From Granulicella sp. (GTDB taxonomy: Bacteria > Acidobacteriota > Terriglobia > Terriglobales > Acidobacteriaceae), in the NCBI GenBank assembly GCA_027365345.1, contig DAHXNO010000199.1, forward strand, positions 1-64,000: a stretch of 64,000 nucleotides of DNA, read 5' to 3'. A program made the position numbers and the translations under genes. Below the pieces are notes generated by a model. It was not told the DNA's origin, did not search any database, and saw only the letters and a program-made list of their open reading frames with translations. Below, one piece after another: positions 43,845 through 52,322 of the stretch; the first letter of the stretch is position 1, and each line of letters starts with the position of its first letter.

Positions 43845-46531
43845 GCGGATCGATGGCCAACCTGAGCTATGCGACAGCGGCGCGAATTGCAGTGCGGGAG
43901 ATGGGATCCTCACGCTCGCGATTTGCGTTTGTGGTGCTTTCCGTGGCGATTGGGGTGGCGGCGCTCACCGGCGTGCGCGGGTTCTCGTCCGCCTTTCGCG
44001 TGACGCTGTTGCTGCGCGCCCGGAGCATCATGGCGGCCGATCTTGCGGCGCGCACCATGCTGCCCCCAACGCCCCAGGAGCGGGATGGGATAGCGCGGCT
44101 CAAGGCGCAGGGCAATCAGGAGACGCTGGTGACAGAGACGCTCTCCATGGCCTCGGCGACGGGATCCATGAATCCTCTGCTGGTGTCTGTAAAGGCGGTG
44201 GATCCGGCGCAGTATCCGTTCTACGGAGAGGTGACGCTGGCCCCTGCGATTCCACTGGCGCAGGCCCTGACGGATAGCACGGTTGCGGTGGGCGCTGACC
44301 TGCTGATGCGGCTGCATCTGCGGGTGGGGGATTGGATCAAGCTGGGTGACCGGAGCTTCAGAATCTGCGCGGTGGTGGAGAATGAGCCGGACCGGCTTTC
44401 CGGGGTATTTGCCGCCGGGCCGCGGGTGCTGATCTCGCAGCGCGCCATGGCGGAGACCGGGCTGGTGACAGAGGACTCACGTGTGACGCGGCGGTATCTG
44501 TTCAAGCTGCCGCCGGCGGGGCCGGGCAAGGCGCTCTCCGATGCGGCAGTGGCAAAGCTGCGAGAGCAGTTGCAGGCGCTGATGCCGGAGGCGCAGATTG
44601 CGGATTACCGGGAGGCGAATCCGGCGTTGACCCGAGCCCTGGACGGCGCCACGGGGCTGCTCTCACTGATGAGCCTGGTGGCCCTGGTGCTGGGCGCCGT
44701 GGGGGTAGCCATGGCGATGCGCAGCCACCTGCAACAGCGGCTGGATTCGATTGCGATTATGAAGTCGCTGGGCGCGGGCTCGCGGCAGGTGATGAAGATC
44801 TATCTGCTCCAGACGCTGCTGCTGGGCGTGGGCGGAGGTGTGCTTGGAGTGGTGCTGGGGATCGGCGTGCAGATGGCCTTCCCGGTGCTGCTGGCTCGGC
44901 TGCTGCACCTGACGCCTCGATTGCAGTTGGAGCCGCACGCGATTTTGCTGGGGCTGAGCGCTGGTCTTTTGACCACGCTGTTGTTTACGCTGCCTCCGCT
45001 GCTGGACATTCGGAAGGTGCGGCCCATCCTGATCCTGCGCCGCAATGTGGAGCAGGCCGAGGATCCCTTTGCGACGCGGTGGTTGCGCAGGCTGCGCGGC
45101 TCCGGGGCGCAAGTGGCCTCCAGCCTGCTGATTGTTGTGGCGCTGGTGGCGTTGGCTACCTGGGTCTCCGACTCGCGGCGGGTGGGCTGGGCGTTTGCCC
45201 TGGGGCTGGTGGCCGCTCTGCTGGCGCTGCTGGCGGCTGCCGCAGCTTTGCTGTGGCTGCTACGGCGGTTGCTGCGCGGAACGGCGCCGGGTGGGGCGGG
45301 ATGGCGCGGGGCTGGATTCCGGGGAGTCGGGCTGCGGATGCCCCCGGCGCTGCGCCATGGGTTGGCGAATCTGTACCGTCCTGGGAACCCTTCGGCGGCG
45401 CTGCTGGCTGCGCTAGGTCTGGGTGTGATGCAGATTGCGGCGGTGTACTTTGTCCAACGGTCGATTGTGAATGAGATGCAGGTAGCAGCGGCAGGCGACC
45501 TGCCCAATCTGTTCCTGATCGATATGAGCAACGATGAGGTGGGCAGTGTGCGCAAGCTGCTGCATAGCGAGCCCATGGTGCATGGAACTCCGGAGATGGT
45601 TCCGGTGGCGAGCGCGCGGTTGTTGGCCATTGATGGAAAGAGTTTGAAGCAGTGGAGGACGCAAGGCCACCCAGCGGAGCGCAGAGACGCGGGCCCGGGA
45701 CATGGTGCGCCGACGCTGAACCTCACCTGGTCGCCGCAGCCCGGAGCTCTGCCCCCGGGGGACACGGTGGTGCAAGGAAGATGGTGGACGCCGCAGGAGT
45801 CTGCCAATGCCAGCCGGCAGCCGGTGATTGCGCTGGAGAGCTATCAGGCGAAGCGGCTGCGCGTGAAGCCGGGGGACACGGTCACCTACTCGATCGAAGA
45901 CGAGCCTGTGACGGCGAGGGTGACGGCAGTCTATGACGTGGACAGCCGGCACGCCTTCTCTCGCGCGGGTTTTGTGCTGCCGCGAGCCGCACTGGCAGGG
46001 CAGCCGGTGGTGTGGTACGGCGGCGTACACTGCGACCCGAAGGATACGGATGCTCTGCGGCAGGCGCTTTATGAACGCTTTCCGACGGTAACGGTGATCG
46101 ATGTTGCGGCGACGATGGAGGTGATCCGCCAGGTGCTGCAGCAGGTGATCTACGTGATCCAGTTCCTGGCCGCGTTCAGCGTCTTTGCGGGGCTGGTGAT
46201 TCTGGCCAGCGCTATCGCCGGCACGCGCTATCGGCGGATTCGTGAGGTGGTGGTGCTGAAGACCCTGGGAGCGACGCGGAGGCGAATTGCCTCCATTTTT
46301 TCGATTGAGTTTGCGGTGCTGGGGCTGATTGCGGGAGGGGTGGGGCTGGCGTCTGCGAATCTGCTGGCGCGATGGCTGCTGGTGCATACGCTGCACTTTG
46401 CCTATGTGTTTCAGCCCTGGGGAAACCTGGGCGGCTGGCTGGCGGTGGGAGCGATGACGGTGGCGGCGGGATGGTTGGCCAGCCATCGCGTGCTGGGGCA
46501 GACGCCGTTGGAGGTTCTTCGCGAGGAGTAA
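43841..46531 (+). CDS. FtsX-like permease, YbbP-like (two repeats)
   Basis: An 896-residue membrane protein with the YbbP architecture: an N-terminal span (FAFVVLSVAIGVAALTGV), a large periplasmic domain, an FtsX permease domain (around residues 270-400, LDSIAIMKSLGAGSRQVMKIYLLQTLLLG), further membrane spans, a second periplasmic domain and a second FtsX domain at the end (VVVLKTLGATRRRIASIFSIEFAVLGLIAGG). The start is GTG 43841, overlapping the stop of the ABC ATPase gene by four bases. It partners that ATPase, with the divergent TesA-like esterase possibly acting on the released lipid. Confidence 0.9.
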   Translation: MSGSMANLSYATAARIAVREMGSSRSRFAFVVLSVAIGVAALTGVRGFSSAFRVTLLLRARSIMAADLAARTMLPPTPQERDGIARLKAQGNQETLVTETLSMASATGSMNPLLVSVKAVDPAQYPFYGEVTLAPAIPLAQALTDSTVAVGADLLMRLHLRVGDWIKLGDRSFRICAVVENEPDRLSGVFAAGPRVLISQRAMAETGLVTEDSRVTRRYLFKLPPAGPGKALSDAAVAKLREQLQALMPEAQIADYREANPALTRALDGATGLLSLMSLVALVLGAVGVAMAMRSHLQQRLDSIAIMKSLGAGSRQVMKIYLLQTLLLGVGGGVLGVVLGIGVQMAFPVLLARLLHLTPRLQLEPHAILLGLSAGLLTTLLFTLPPLLDIRKVRPILILRRNVEQAEDPFATRWLRRLRGSGAQVASSLLIVVALVALATWVSDSRRVGWAFALGLVAALLALLAAAAALLWLLRRLLRGTAPGGAGWRGAGFRGVGLRMPPALRHGLANLYRPGNPSAALLAALGLGVMQIAAVYFVQRSIVNEMQVAAAGDLPNLFLIDMSNDEVGSVRKLLHSEPMVHGTPEMVPVASARLLAIDGKSLKQWRTQGHPAERRDAGPGHGAPTLNLTWSPQPGALPPGDTVVQGRWWTPQESANASRQPVIALESYQAKRLRVKPGDTVTYSIEDEPVTARVTAVYDVDSRHAFSRAGFVLPRAALAGQPVVWYGGVHCDPKDTDALRQALYERFPTVTVIDVAATMEVIRQVLQQVIYVIQFLAAFSVFAGLVILASAIAGTRYRRIREVVVLKTLGATRRRIASIFSIEFAVLGLIAGGVGLASANLLARWLLVHTLHFAYVFQPWGNLGGWLAVGAMTVAAGWLASHRVLGQTPLEVLREE

Positions 46532-46726
46532 GCGGCGGTGAGTCCAGCGCTTGCGGGCAGATGCCGTTCGCTGCGCGGTGACCGGAGACGCGGGTTGGCA
46601 TCGGAAGACGGTGTGCGCAACGGCGTGATAAACTGGGCCGGAATTTTACCCCCCGCAAACGAGCACCACCGCAGCGCAGGACCGGTGCGATATCCGCAAG
46701 TGGCCCGAGGCTAAAGGAGTTTTCCC

Positions 46727-48166
46727 ATGAGGCGTCTCGAACGGTATTCTCTTTTTCCGGTGCTGTCGTTGGCTTTGGCTATCAGCGGCTGTGGCGCCGG
46801 CGGCGGAGGCGGCACGGGCTCGACTGAGACCGCGTACACATCCGTGGTGGTGCTGGCGTCGAGCAGGGCGAACGATCAACTGAATCAGTTTCCCGTGACG
46901 CTGAAGAGCCTGACGCTCACGAGCCAATCGGGCGTGACCACGACGCTGTTTTCCGAGCCTTTGAGCGCCGAATACATCCATCTGAACGGCACACTTCAAC
47001 CTCTGGTGACAGTGAGTCTTCCTCAGGGTGTTTACACATCCGCTACCGCAGAATTCGATGGCGCACAACCTGTGTGCATCGGCGCGAGTTTGATTGACGG
47101 CGCTATGACCAGCGGCAATACGCCGACAGTCACCGTGAACCTGCCGTCTCCGATTACGGTGACAGGGACGGCGATGGGACTTGTTTTGAATTTGCAGGTT
47201 TCGCAGTCGGCTCCATTCTCTGGCGGGTGCGTGAAGAATCTCTCGGTTCCCGTTTCGCCGGTCTTCAACTTGACTCCGTTGACCATTGCGGCGCAGCCCA
47301 CCAACAGCGCCAACGGCAAGGCGCTGGGGCTTGCGGGAGTGGTTGCTTCCGCCGACGCGGCAGGGGCCGGATTCACGGTGACGGCTGCAGGCGGATACTT
47401 GAATTCCAACCCTCCCACATGGCAGGTGAGCAGCAACAGCAGCACCGTCTTTGATGGGGTTAGCAGTGCTGCAGCGCTGAGCGCCGGTATGCCTGTGGAT
47501 ATGGACATTGCCCTACAGCAAGATGGATCTTTGCTGGCCACCCGGGTCGCGGTGTGGGACACGGACACGACAAATCTCAGCCTCTCCATCGGCCAGGTGG
47601 AATCGCCCGGGGGGGCACCATCCACTGAAAACGGACTCGATGCTCAGGTGGTGGGCGGTCTCCCCGGATTGTCTGACGAATTCGGCTATGCCAACGCCAC
47701 CTCCCAGATCTCGGATCAGTTCACCAATGTGCAGGACCTACCGTTCAGCGCGACGTTCGACTTGGCACATGCCGCTGCGGGCCAGAATGTCCTGATCGTA
47801 TCCAACGCATCCCCGATAAATGTAAATGGCAATCCGCCTATTCCGCTTCCCGCAGACACGGCGACGCTGGTGCCCCAAACCATCGATGGGACGGTGAGTG
47901 CGATTTCGACCAGTGGAGAATTCACCACCTATACGGTGACGCTTGCCTCCTACGATCTATTTCCGACGCTTGCCGAGTGGGGCGGCCAAACGACGATCTT
48001 GACCAACCCTGGATCGGTTGTGGTCTACGCTGACAGTGACACGCAGATGCTCAATTCGAGTTCGATCGGAGTGGGCGGCGTCTTCCGCTTTTACGGCCTG
48101 GTGTTCAATGACAACGGAACGCTGGCAATGGATTGCGCGCAAATCAGCGATGGCGTGCCGGAGTAG
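46727..48166 (+). CDS. Large exported lipoprotein, DUF5666-type beta protein
   Basis: A 479-residue lipoprotein: signal SLALAISGCGAGGGGG with lipidated Cys near residue 22 and a Gly-rich linker. The rest is threonine/valine/serine-rich and predicted all-beta. Blocks such as LPSPITVTGTAMGLVLNLQV, DGSLLATRVAVWD, VDMDIALQQDG and ADTATLVPQTIDGTVSAI resemble DUF4382/DUF5666 repeats common in Acidobacteriota. AAAGGAG precedes the ATG. It is likely surface or periplasmic; no enzymatic residues stand out and the function is unknown. Confidence 0.7.
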   Translation: MRRLERYSLFPVLSLALAISGCGAGGGGGTGSTETAYTSVVVLASSRANDQLNQFPVTLKSLTLTSQSGVTTTLFSEPLSAEYIHLNGTLQPLVTVSLPQGVYTSATAEFDGAQPVCIGASLIDGAMTSGNTPTVTVNLPSPITVTGTAMGLVLNLQVSQSAPFSGGCVKNLSVPVSPVFNLTPLTIAAQPTNSANGKALGLAGVVASADAAGAGFTVTAAGGYLNSNPPTWQVSSNSSTVFDGVSSAAALSAGMPVDMDIALQQDGSLLATRVAVWDTDTTNLSLSIGQVESPGGAPSTENGLDAQVVGGLPGLSDEFGYANATSQISDQFTNVQDLPFSATFDLAHAAAGQNVLIVSNASPINVNGNPPIPLPADTATLVPQTIDGTVSAISTSGEFTTYTVTLASYDLFPTLAEWGGQTTILTNPGSVVVYADSDTQMLNSSSIGVGGVFRFYGLVFNDNGTLAMDCAQISDGVPE

Positions 48167-48454
48167 CGAGCGCTTCTGAGCGATAAGGGAGCAAGTTCTG
48201 GAGCAGCGACGTTCCAGCTTGGCATAGCGTCATCGCGCACGGTCTCTCGCCGAAGGTCGTTATCCCGATCCAGTTGAGAATGAGTCCGCGTTCTCCGATG
48301 ATGCGCGCCGCGCAGACACCTGCCCATTCGTCTGCACGGTTTGGTGCGGCAGGAATCAGAGCCAACGGTCAGGCGGCTACGAGAAGGCGAGAAAGTGTGC
48401 GCATTCTCAGCCTCGGCATGACCGTTGGTACGATCACAGCTCCTGGCTGTCGGG

Positions 48455-49549
48455 TCAGGTGCGCTTGAGGATAAAGACGGTCTTGTCGTCGATGAGGGCT
48501 TCGTCGCCGGCCTTGCGAAGGAGTTCATCCTGCTCCAGAGCGTCGTTCAGAAGGGCGTCGCAGATCTCCCGGGCAGATCTCTGATAGTTCTGTTGCAGAA
48601 CGCCCTGCAGACGCTCCCGGGCGACGGGGTCGCTGCCGTCGAAGACGCCGTCGGTGTAAAGAACCAGAATGTCGCCGGGGCTCATCAGGGTGATCTCGGC
48701 GATGTCTGCGGATTGGATGGGCCGCTCACGCCAGCTCATCGAGAAGTACCGGCGCCGGTCCGGATGGTTGGCAGGGAGTTGAAGGCCGAGGGCCAGGAAC
48801 TGCGCCATCTGAGCCTGACCCACATCCATCAAGCGAGCGTATTTTGCGGAGAAGACCAACGGCGGCGGATGCCCGAAGTTGACAAAGCGGAAGTAGCCGC
48901 CGGGATGGATCTCCCCATAGACCATGGTGGCGATCTCACGCGCCTGCTCCTCCTTATTGACGCCCAGAGCATTACGGGCGATCACGGACTGAGCCATGCG
49001 CAGATTGAGGTTCTCGAAGAGTTCGGGAGTGGTTTTGCCGAAGTGGTCCAGGTCAGAGAGCATCAGGGCGTGGAAGGTGTCATGTACCGTGGAGGCGATT
49101 TTGGCAGAGATGATGCTGTGACCCTGAGCATCCACAACCATCACCCCGGCGGTGCAGTAGAGGTCCTCCAGATCATGAGCCAGGCGAATCTGCTCGGTAC
49201 GTTTCGCAAATCGGTACTGAGCTTCCATCTCCGGCCGGTAGTTCGGGCGGAGTCGCAGCCACTGAACGTGATCATCCACGCAGTTGCGTGGCCGGAAGCC
49301 GGGGCCGGCGTCGGCAGGTAGAGGTTCGAGAAACTCCTCAGCCAGGCGCTCTGCATGGCGAATCCGAGCGCCAATGTCATAGCGCTGGCGGAAGTTGATG
49401 TACTCGAAGAGGTCGCCGCCTACCGTGCCCGCGGGTATCGAGTGACCGTGCATCTCGATGCCGGAGATATTCGGGATGGCGCCTTCGACCGGCGTCAGGC
49501 GCTGGCGGAGGTACTCATCGATGGTGGGAGCTCTGAGTTGCTTTGCCAT
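48455..49549 (-). CDS. SpoIIE/RsbU-type PP2C phosphatase
   Basis: A 364-residue phosphatase. ATG 49549 (MAKQLRAPTIDEYLRQRL) is chosen; the frame upstream is not conserved-looking. The catalytic PP2C pattern includes GHSIPAGTVGGDLFEYI, an aspartate-containing MVVDAQGHSIISAKIASTVHDTF, FVNFGHPPPLVF and LVLYTDGVFDG. In the usual module such enzymes dephosphorylate a STAS anti-anti-sigma protein. A spacer region (about residues 75-150) separates the first and second halves of the motif set. No partner-switching gene is adjacent. It is the second stand-alone SpoIIE phosphatase in the window. Confidence 0.82.
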   Translation of the reverse strand: MAKQLRAPTIDEYLRQRLTPVEGAIPNISGIEMHGHSIPAGTVGGDLFEYINFRQRYDIGARIRHAERLAEEFLEPLPADAGPGFRPRNCVDDHVQWLRLRPNYRPEMEAQYRFAKRTEQIRLAHDLEDLYCTAGVMVVDAQGHSIISAKIASTVHDTFHALMLSDLDHFGKTTPELFENLNLRMAQSVIARNALGVNKEEQAREIATMVYGEIHPGGYFRFVNFGHPPPLVFSAKYARLMDVGQAQMAQFLALGLQLPANHPDRRRYFSMSWRERPIQSADIAEITLMSPGDILVLYTDGVFDGSDPVARERLQGVLQQNYQRSAREICDALLNDALEQDELLRKAGDEALIDDKTVFILKRT

Positions 49550-49770
49550 GGTAGCGTGTGCCGGTATCCTTACGAGTTCAGCTTCTCGTTTAAGAGTAGC
49601 GCATATCCAACGGTTGCCTGGCGCCGTGGAGGTGTGGAAGAAGATGGTCCTGAAGAGGAGTTGGAATGAAGACGCCTCCAAGGTTGACCCGTGGACGCAT
49701 CCCCCGTAAACTCACAGAGGCGGCTGATTGTGGCTCTCGCCGTGCCTGCGGCTGCTGTGCATTGCTGGAA

Positions 49771-49844
49771 TGCCCCCTCGTTCAATGGTAGGACTAGCGA
49801 CTCTGACTCGCTCAATCGGGGTTCGAATCCCTGGGGGGCAACCA
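49771..49844 (+). tRNA. tRNA-Gln(CUG)
   Basis: Acceptor stem TGCCCCC/GGGGGCA with discriminator A and encoded CCA. The D-arm is GTTC/GGAC, the anticodon arm AGCGA-CTCTGAC-TCGCT is a perfect five-pair stem with anticodon CTG, and the T-arm CGGGG-TTCGAAT-CCCTG closes normally. The U1-A72 first pair is a glutamine tRNA identity feature. Confidence 0.95.
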
Positions 49845-49932
49845 AAACTCTGGTTTGCTGCATAAGCTTTCACTGCCCGGAACCTCCTCGCGCCCGAAAG
49901 GCTGCGGGAAAGCCATAATTTAGAATCGCCCC

Positions 49933-50184
49933 ATGCACGATGTGGTGGTGTATTCGCGAAAAGGTTGTCATCTCTGTGACGTCGTCAAGGAGACGCTAAC
50001 GCAGGTCCAGCGCGATGCCGACTTCCAATGGCGCGAAGTGGACATCGATGCTGACCCCGAGTTGCGGCAGAAGTACAACGACGAGGTGCCGGTCATCTTC
50101 ATCGACGGACGGAAGGCGTTCAAATATCGCATGGACGGGCGTGAGTTTCTGCGGTCCCTGGCAGGGAGAAGTCAAGCGGGCTGA
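49933..50184 (+). CDS. Glutaredoxin-like small thiol protein
   Basis: An 83-residue thioredoxin-fold protein with active site Cys12-His-Leu-Cys15 in SRKGCHLCD, a DIDADPELRQKY second half and the cis-Pro VPVIFIDGRKAF. It matches the short glutaredoxin-like DUF836-type family that reduces protein or low-molecular-weight disulfides. It lies 89 bases after tRNA-Gln and is convergent with the HTH-Mop gene; no dedicated reductase is adjacent. Confidence 0.88.
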   Translation: MHDVVVYSRKGCHLCDVVKETLTQVQRDADFQWREVDIDADPELRQKYNDEVPVIFIDGRKAFKYRMDGREFLRSLAGRSQAG

Positions 50185-50231
50185 AATTGACGAACGCTGA
50201 GGACGGAGAACGCTCTGAGCCATGCGAGGGT

Positions 50232-50645
50232 TCACACGCGGACGATCATCACCTCAGTGGATTTGATGAGGGCGCCAGCAGTCTGGCCTTTGCGAAGCTG
50301 CATCTCACGCGCGGCGTCGGCGGTGATGATGGAGGTGATCTGCTGGTCGCCGATTTTGATTTTGACCTGGGCGAGGAGGCCGCTGATTTTGACTTCAGCG
50401 ACGACGCCCACGAGTTGATTGCGGCCGCTGACATTGCGGAAACGTTCGCGTGAGGCTCTGCGGGCGGGGGTGGGTTTGGATTGCAGGAGAGGGTTAAGGG
50501 TGGACTGGGGGATGCGGTGGTGTCCGCCGGGAGTTTTGATGGTTTTGATGGTCCCGGCAAGGATCCATTGCTTCAGGGTGGGGTAACTGACGCCGAGTGC
50601 GGTGGCAGCCTCGCGGGGCTTGAGGAGAACGTCTACATCGGGCAT
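50232..50645 (-). CDS. HTH-Mop regulator, molybdate-binding (ModE-like) protein
   Basis: A 137-residue two-domain protein. Residues 5-50 form a MerR/excisionase-type helix-turn-helix (LLKPREAATALGVSYPTLKQWILAGTIKTIKTPGGHHRI). Residues about 72-137 form a Mop/TOBE molybdate-binding domain (GRNQLVGVVAEVKISGLLAQVKI, ITSIITADAAREMQLRKGQTAGALIKSTEVMIVRV). This pairing is unlike classical ModE, which has a winged helix and two Mop repeats, but is a known small family. ATG 50645 is chosen because it starts the HTH. It is divergent from the outer-membrane gene at 50728, and a ModE-like site lies between them. Confidence 0.85.
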   Translation of the reverse strand: MPDVDVLLKPREAATALGVSYPTLKQWILAGTIKTIKTPGGHHRIPQSTLNPLLQSKPTPARRASRERFRNVSGRNQLVGVVAEVKISGLLAQVKIKIGDQQITSIITADAAREMQLRKGQTAGALIKSTEVMIVRV

Positions 50646-50703
50646 GAGGTGGGGTCTCCGGTGGGTGATTGGGGTAATGGGGCTGGGTTGTGAATCGCTA
50701 AAA

Positions 50704-50728
50704 ATCGTTATATAGTATCGTACAAATA
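50704..50728. promoter_or_regulatory. Candidate ModE-type operator
   Basis: ATCGTTATATA (50704-50714), a 6-base spacer GTATCG, then TACAAATA. The left half matches the CGTTATATA half-site of E. coli ModE operators; the right half is a poorer match to TACATAACG. It lies in the 82-base divergent gap between the HTH-Mop gene and the outer-membrane protein gene and abuts the latter's start codon. Confidence 0.5.
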
Positions 50729-51654
50729 TGAAGTCCAGATTTCGTTGGCCAGTGAAACGCAGATGCAGACCATGGATGCTAGCCTCTGCGGCTTTTTTCT
50801 CTCTCTTACTGATTGTGGGCGCGGTGGGCGTAAGAGCGCAACAGGCTCCGGCGGTGCAGCCGGATACTCTGTTTGAACGATTCGAGGCGCGGGCGACGGC
50901 CACGCAGAATCTGCAGCCCCACTGGGTGACGCCCCTGGTGACGGTGACGCCGAGGCTCGAACAAGAGTTTCGGACGGACTTTGTGCACTCCTACACGCCG
51001 ACCGGGAAAGAGATATGGAACTACGACAACGGCAAAGGGCTGGAGTTGATTCCGGAGAAGCATACGGAGATTTTGATCAATCTTCCGCCCTTCTTTGATC
51101 GGTGGACGGGGCAGCCGGATGGGTTTGGCGATATATCGTTTCTGATGAAGGAGCGGTTGTACGCCCGTAATGAAGAGCAGGGAAATGGGATTGTGACGGT
51201 CTTTGTGGGCGGGTCCGTGCCGACGGGGAAGAATGGGAATGGGAGTTGCTGCGCGATTGTGACGCCGACGCTGGCGCTGGGGAAGGGATATGGGCTCTGG
51301 GCGTTTACGACGACGGTGGGGGGATCGCTGCCGGTGAGCAATGCCGCGGGACTGGGGCACGTGATCTCCTGGAACAGCGTATTGCAGTACCACGTAGCGG
51401 AGCGAGGGGTGGGGCGGCTGTTCTGGCCTGAGATTGAGTCGAACGATAGCTTCTATGAGGGCGCGGCGAATGATGGCAAAGCGGTGTCTTACGTGACGCC
51501 GGGCCTGTTGATCAAGATTGCGCTGCTGCCGCATTCGATGACGCCGGCGGGAAAGAGATTGGGGTTGACATTCGGCGCAGCGGAACAGATTGCGGTGACG
51601 CACTTCAATACCTACAACCACGGAACGATTCTTACGGTGCGGATTCCGTTTTAG
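50728..51654 (+). CDS. Putative outer-membrane transporter protein (MetA-type beta-barrel)
   Basis: A 308-residue exported protein. The N-terminus has a basic segment (KRRCRPW) then a hydrophobic signal (LLLIVGAVGVRA). The body is beta-rich with aromatic-terminated strands (VTPLVTVTPRLEQEFRTDFV, FTTTVGGSLPVSNAAG, HFNTYNHGTILTVRIPF ending in Phe), typical of a small outer-membrane barrel such as the MetA-pathway/phenol-degradation type. The frame starts at ATG 50728; ATG 50776 is an alternative and neither has a ribosome binding site. The divergent HTH-Mop regulator suggests molybdate control. Substrate unknown. Confidence 0.6.
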   Translation: MKSRFRWPVKRRCRPWMLASAAFFSLLLIVGAVGVRAQQAPAVQPDTLFERFEARATATQNLQPHWVTPLVTVTPRLEQEFRTDFVHSYTPTGKEIWNYDNGKGLELIPEKHTEILINLPPFFDRWTGQPDGFGDISFLMKERLYARNEEQGNGIVTVFVGGSVPTGKNGNGSCCAIVTPTLALGKGYGLWAFTTTVGGSLPVSNAAGLGHVISWNSVLQYHVAERGVGRLFWPEIESNDSFYEGAANDGKAVSYVTPGLLIKIALLPHSMTPAGKRLGLTFGAAEQIAVTHFNTYNHGTILTVRIPF

Positions 51655-52322
51655 TGGAGATGGGGAGGAGGTTGGCGCGGGGGAGGGTGGGCGAGTGAAA
51701 AGAGCCCGTTCTGGAGGGCTCACCCTGGGACTGATTCACGCCTGAAGATCGTAGAGATCGAGAACGCGGAACCAATGGACACAAGGTACAAGTTGGCCGG
51801 CGGTTTCGGGCTATGGCTTCAAGTTCCGGCGCCGGAAGGGACGCTTTGGCTTCGGCGTTATCGGTTCGCCGGCGCAGAGAAGAACATGACGATTGGGGAG
51901 CATGTCGTGCACGCAAGGTAATCCGCCACGAATCTCCGCGGTACAGGCGTAGGGGTGCTTTGCGCAGGAAGACCAGGGAGACGGCCTCCGCGCGGCGCAT
52001 ACTGGTCAGAAGCGATGAGAGGCCAACTTGCCAGCGAAAGGCGTCCGGCCAAGGGAGATGGAACGGGTAGTCCCGGCGGGCTTGCCCGGCTGCAAAACGT
52101 GGCTCGAAGTGGCTGGGATTGCGTGAATTAGGCCTCCGAGGGCCTTGATGATGACGATCTGGGCTCAGGAAATGGCCAGTTCTCCAAAGATCGCGGCCGT
52201 AGATCCATGAAGATGCGTCGCGACCCGGAGATGCGGTCTTTCGCGACGTTCATTCAGAGATCCCTCCTCCGCCTTGCCCCAACCCAGAGGCCGATACCCC
52301 CGTATAGAATGATCACGCTGCT
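51655..52322. other. 668-base stretch without a convincing gene
   Basis: No plausible coding frame, tRNA or clear terminator was recognised between the outer-membrane gene and the CRTAC1 gene. It may hold decayed sequence; the promoter for 52323 is expected at its right end. Confidence 0.45.
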
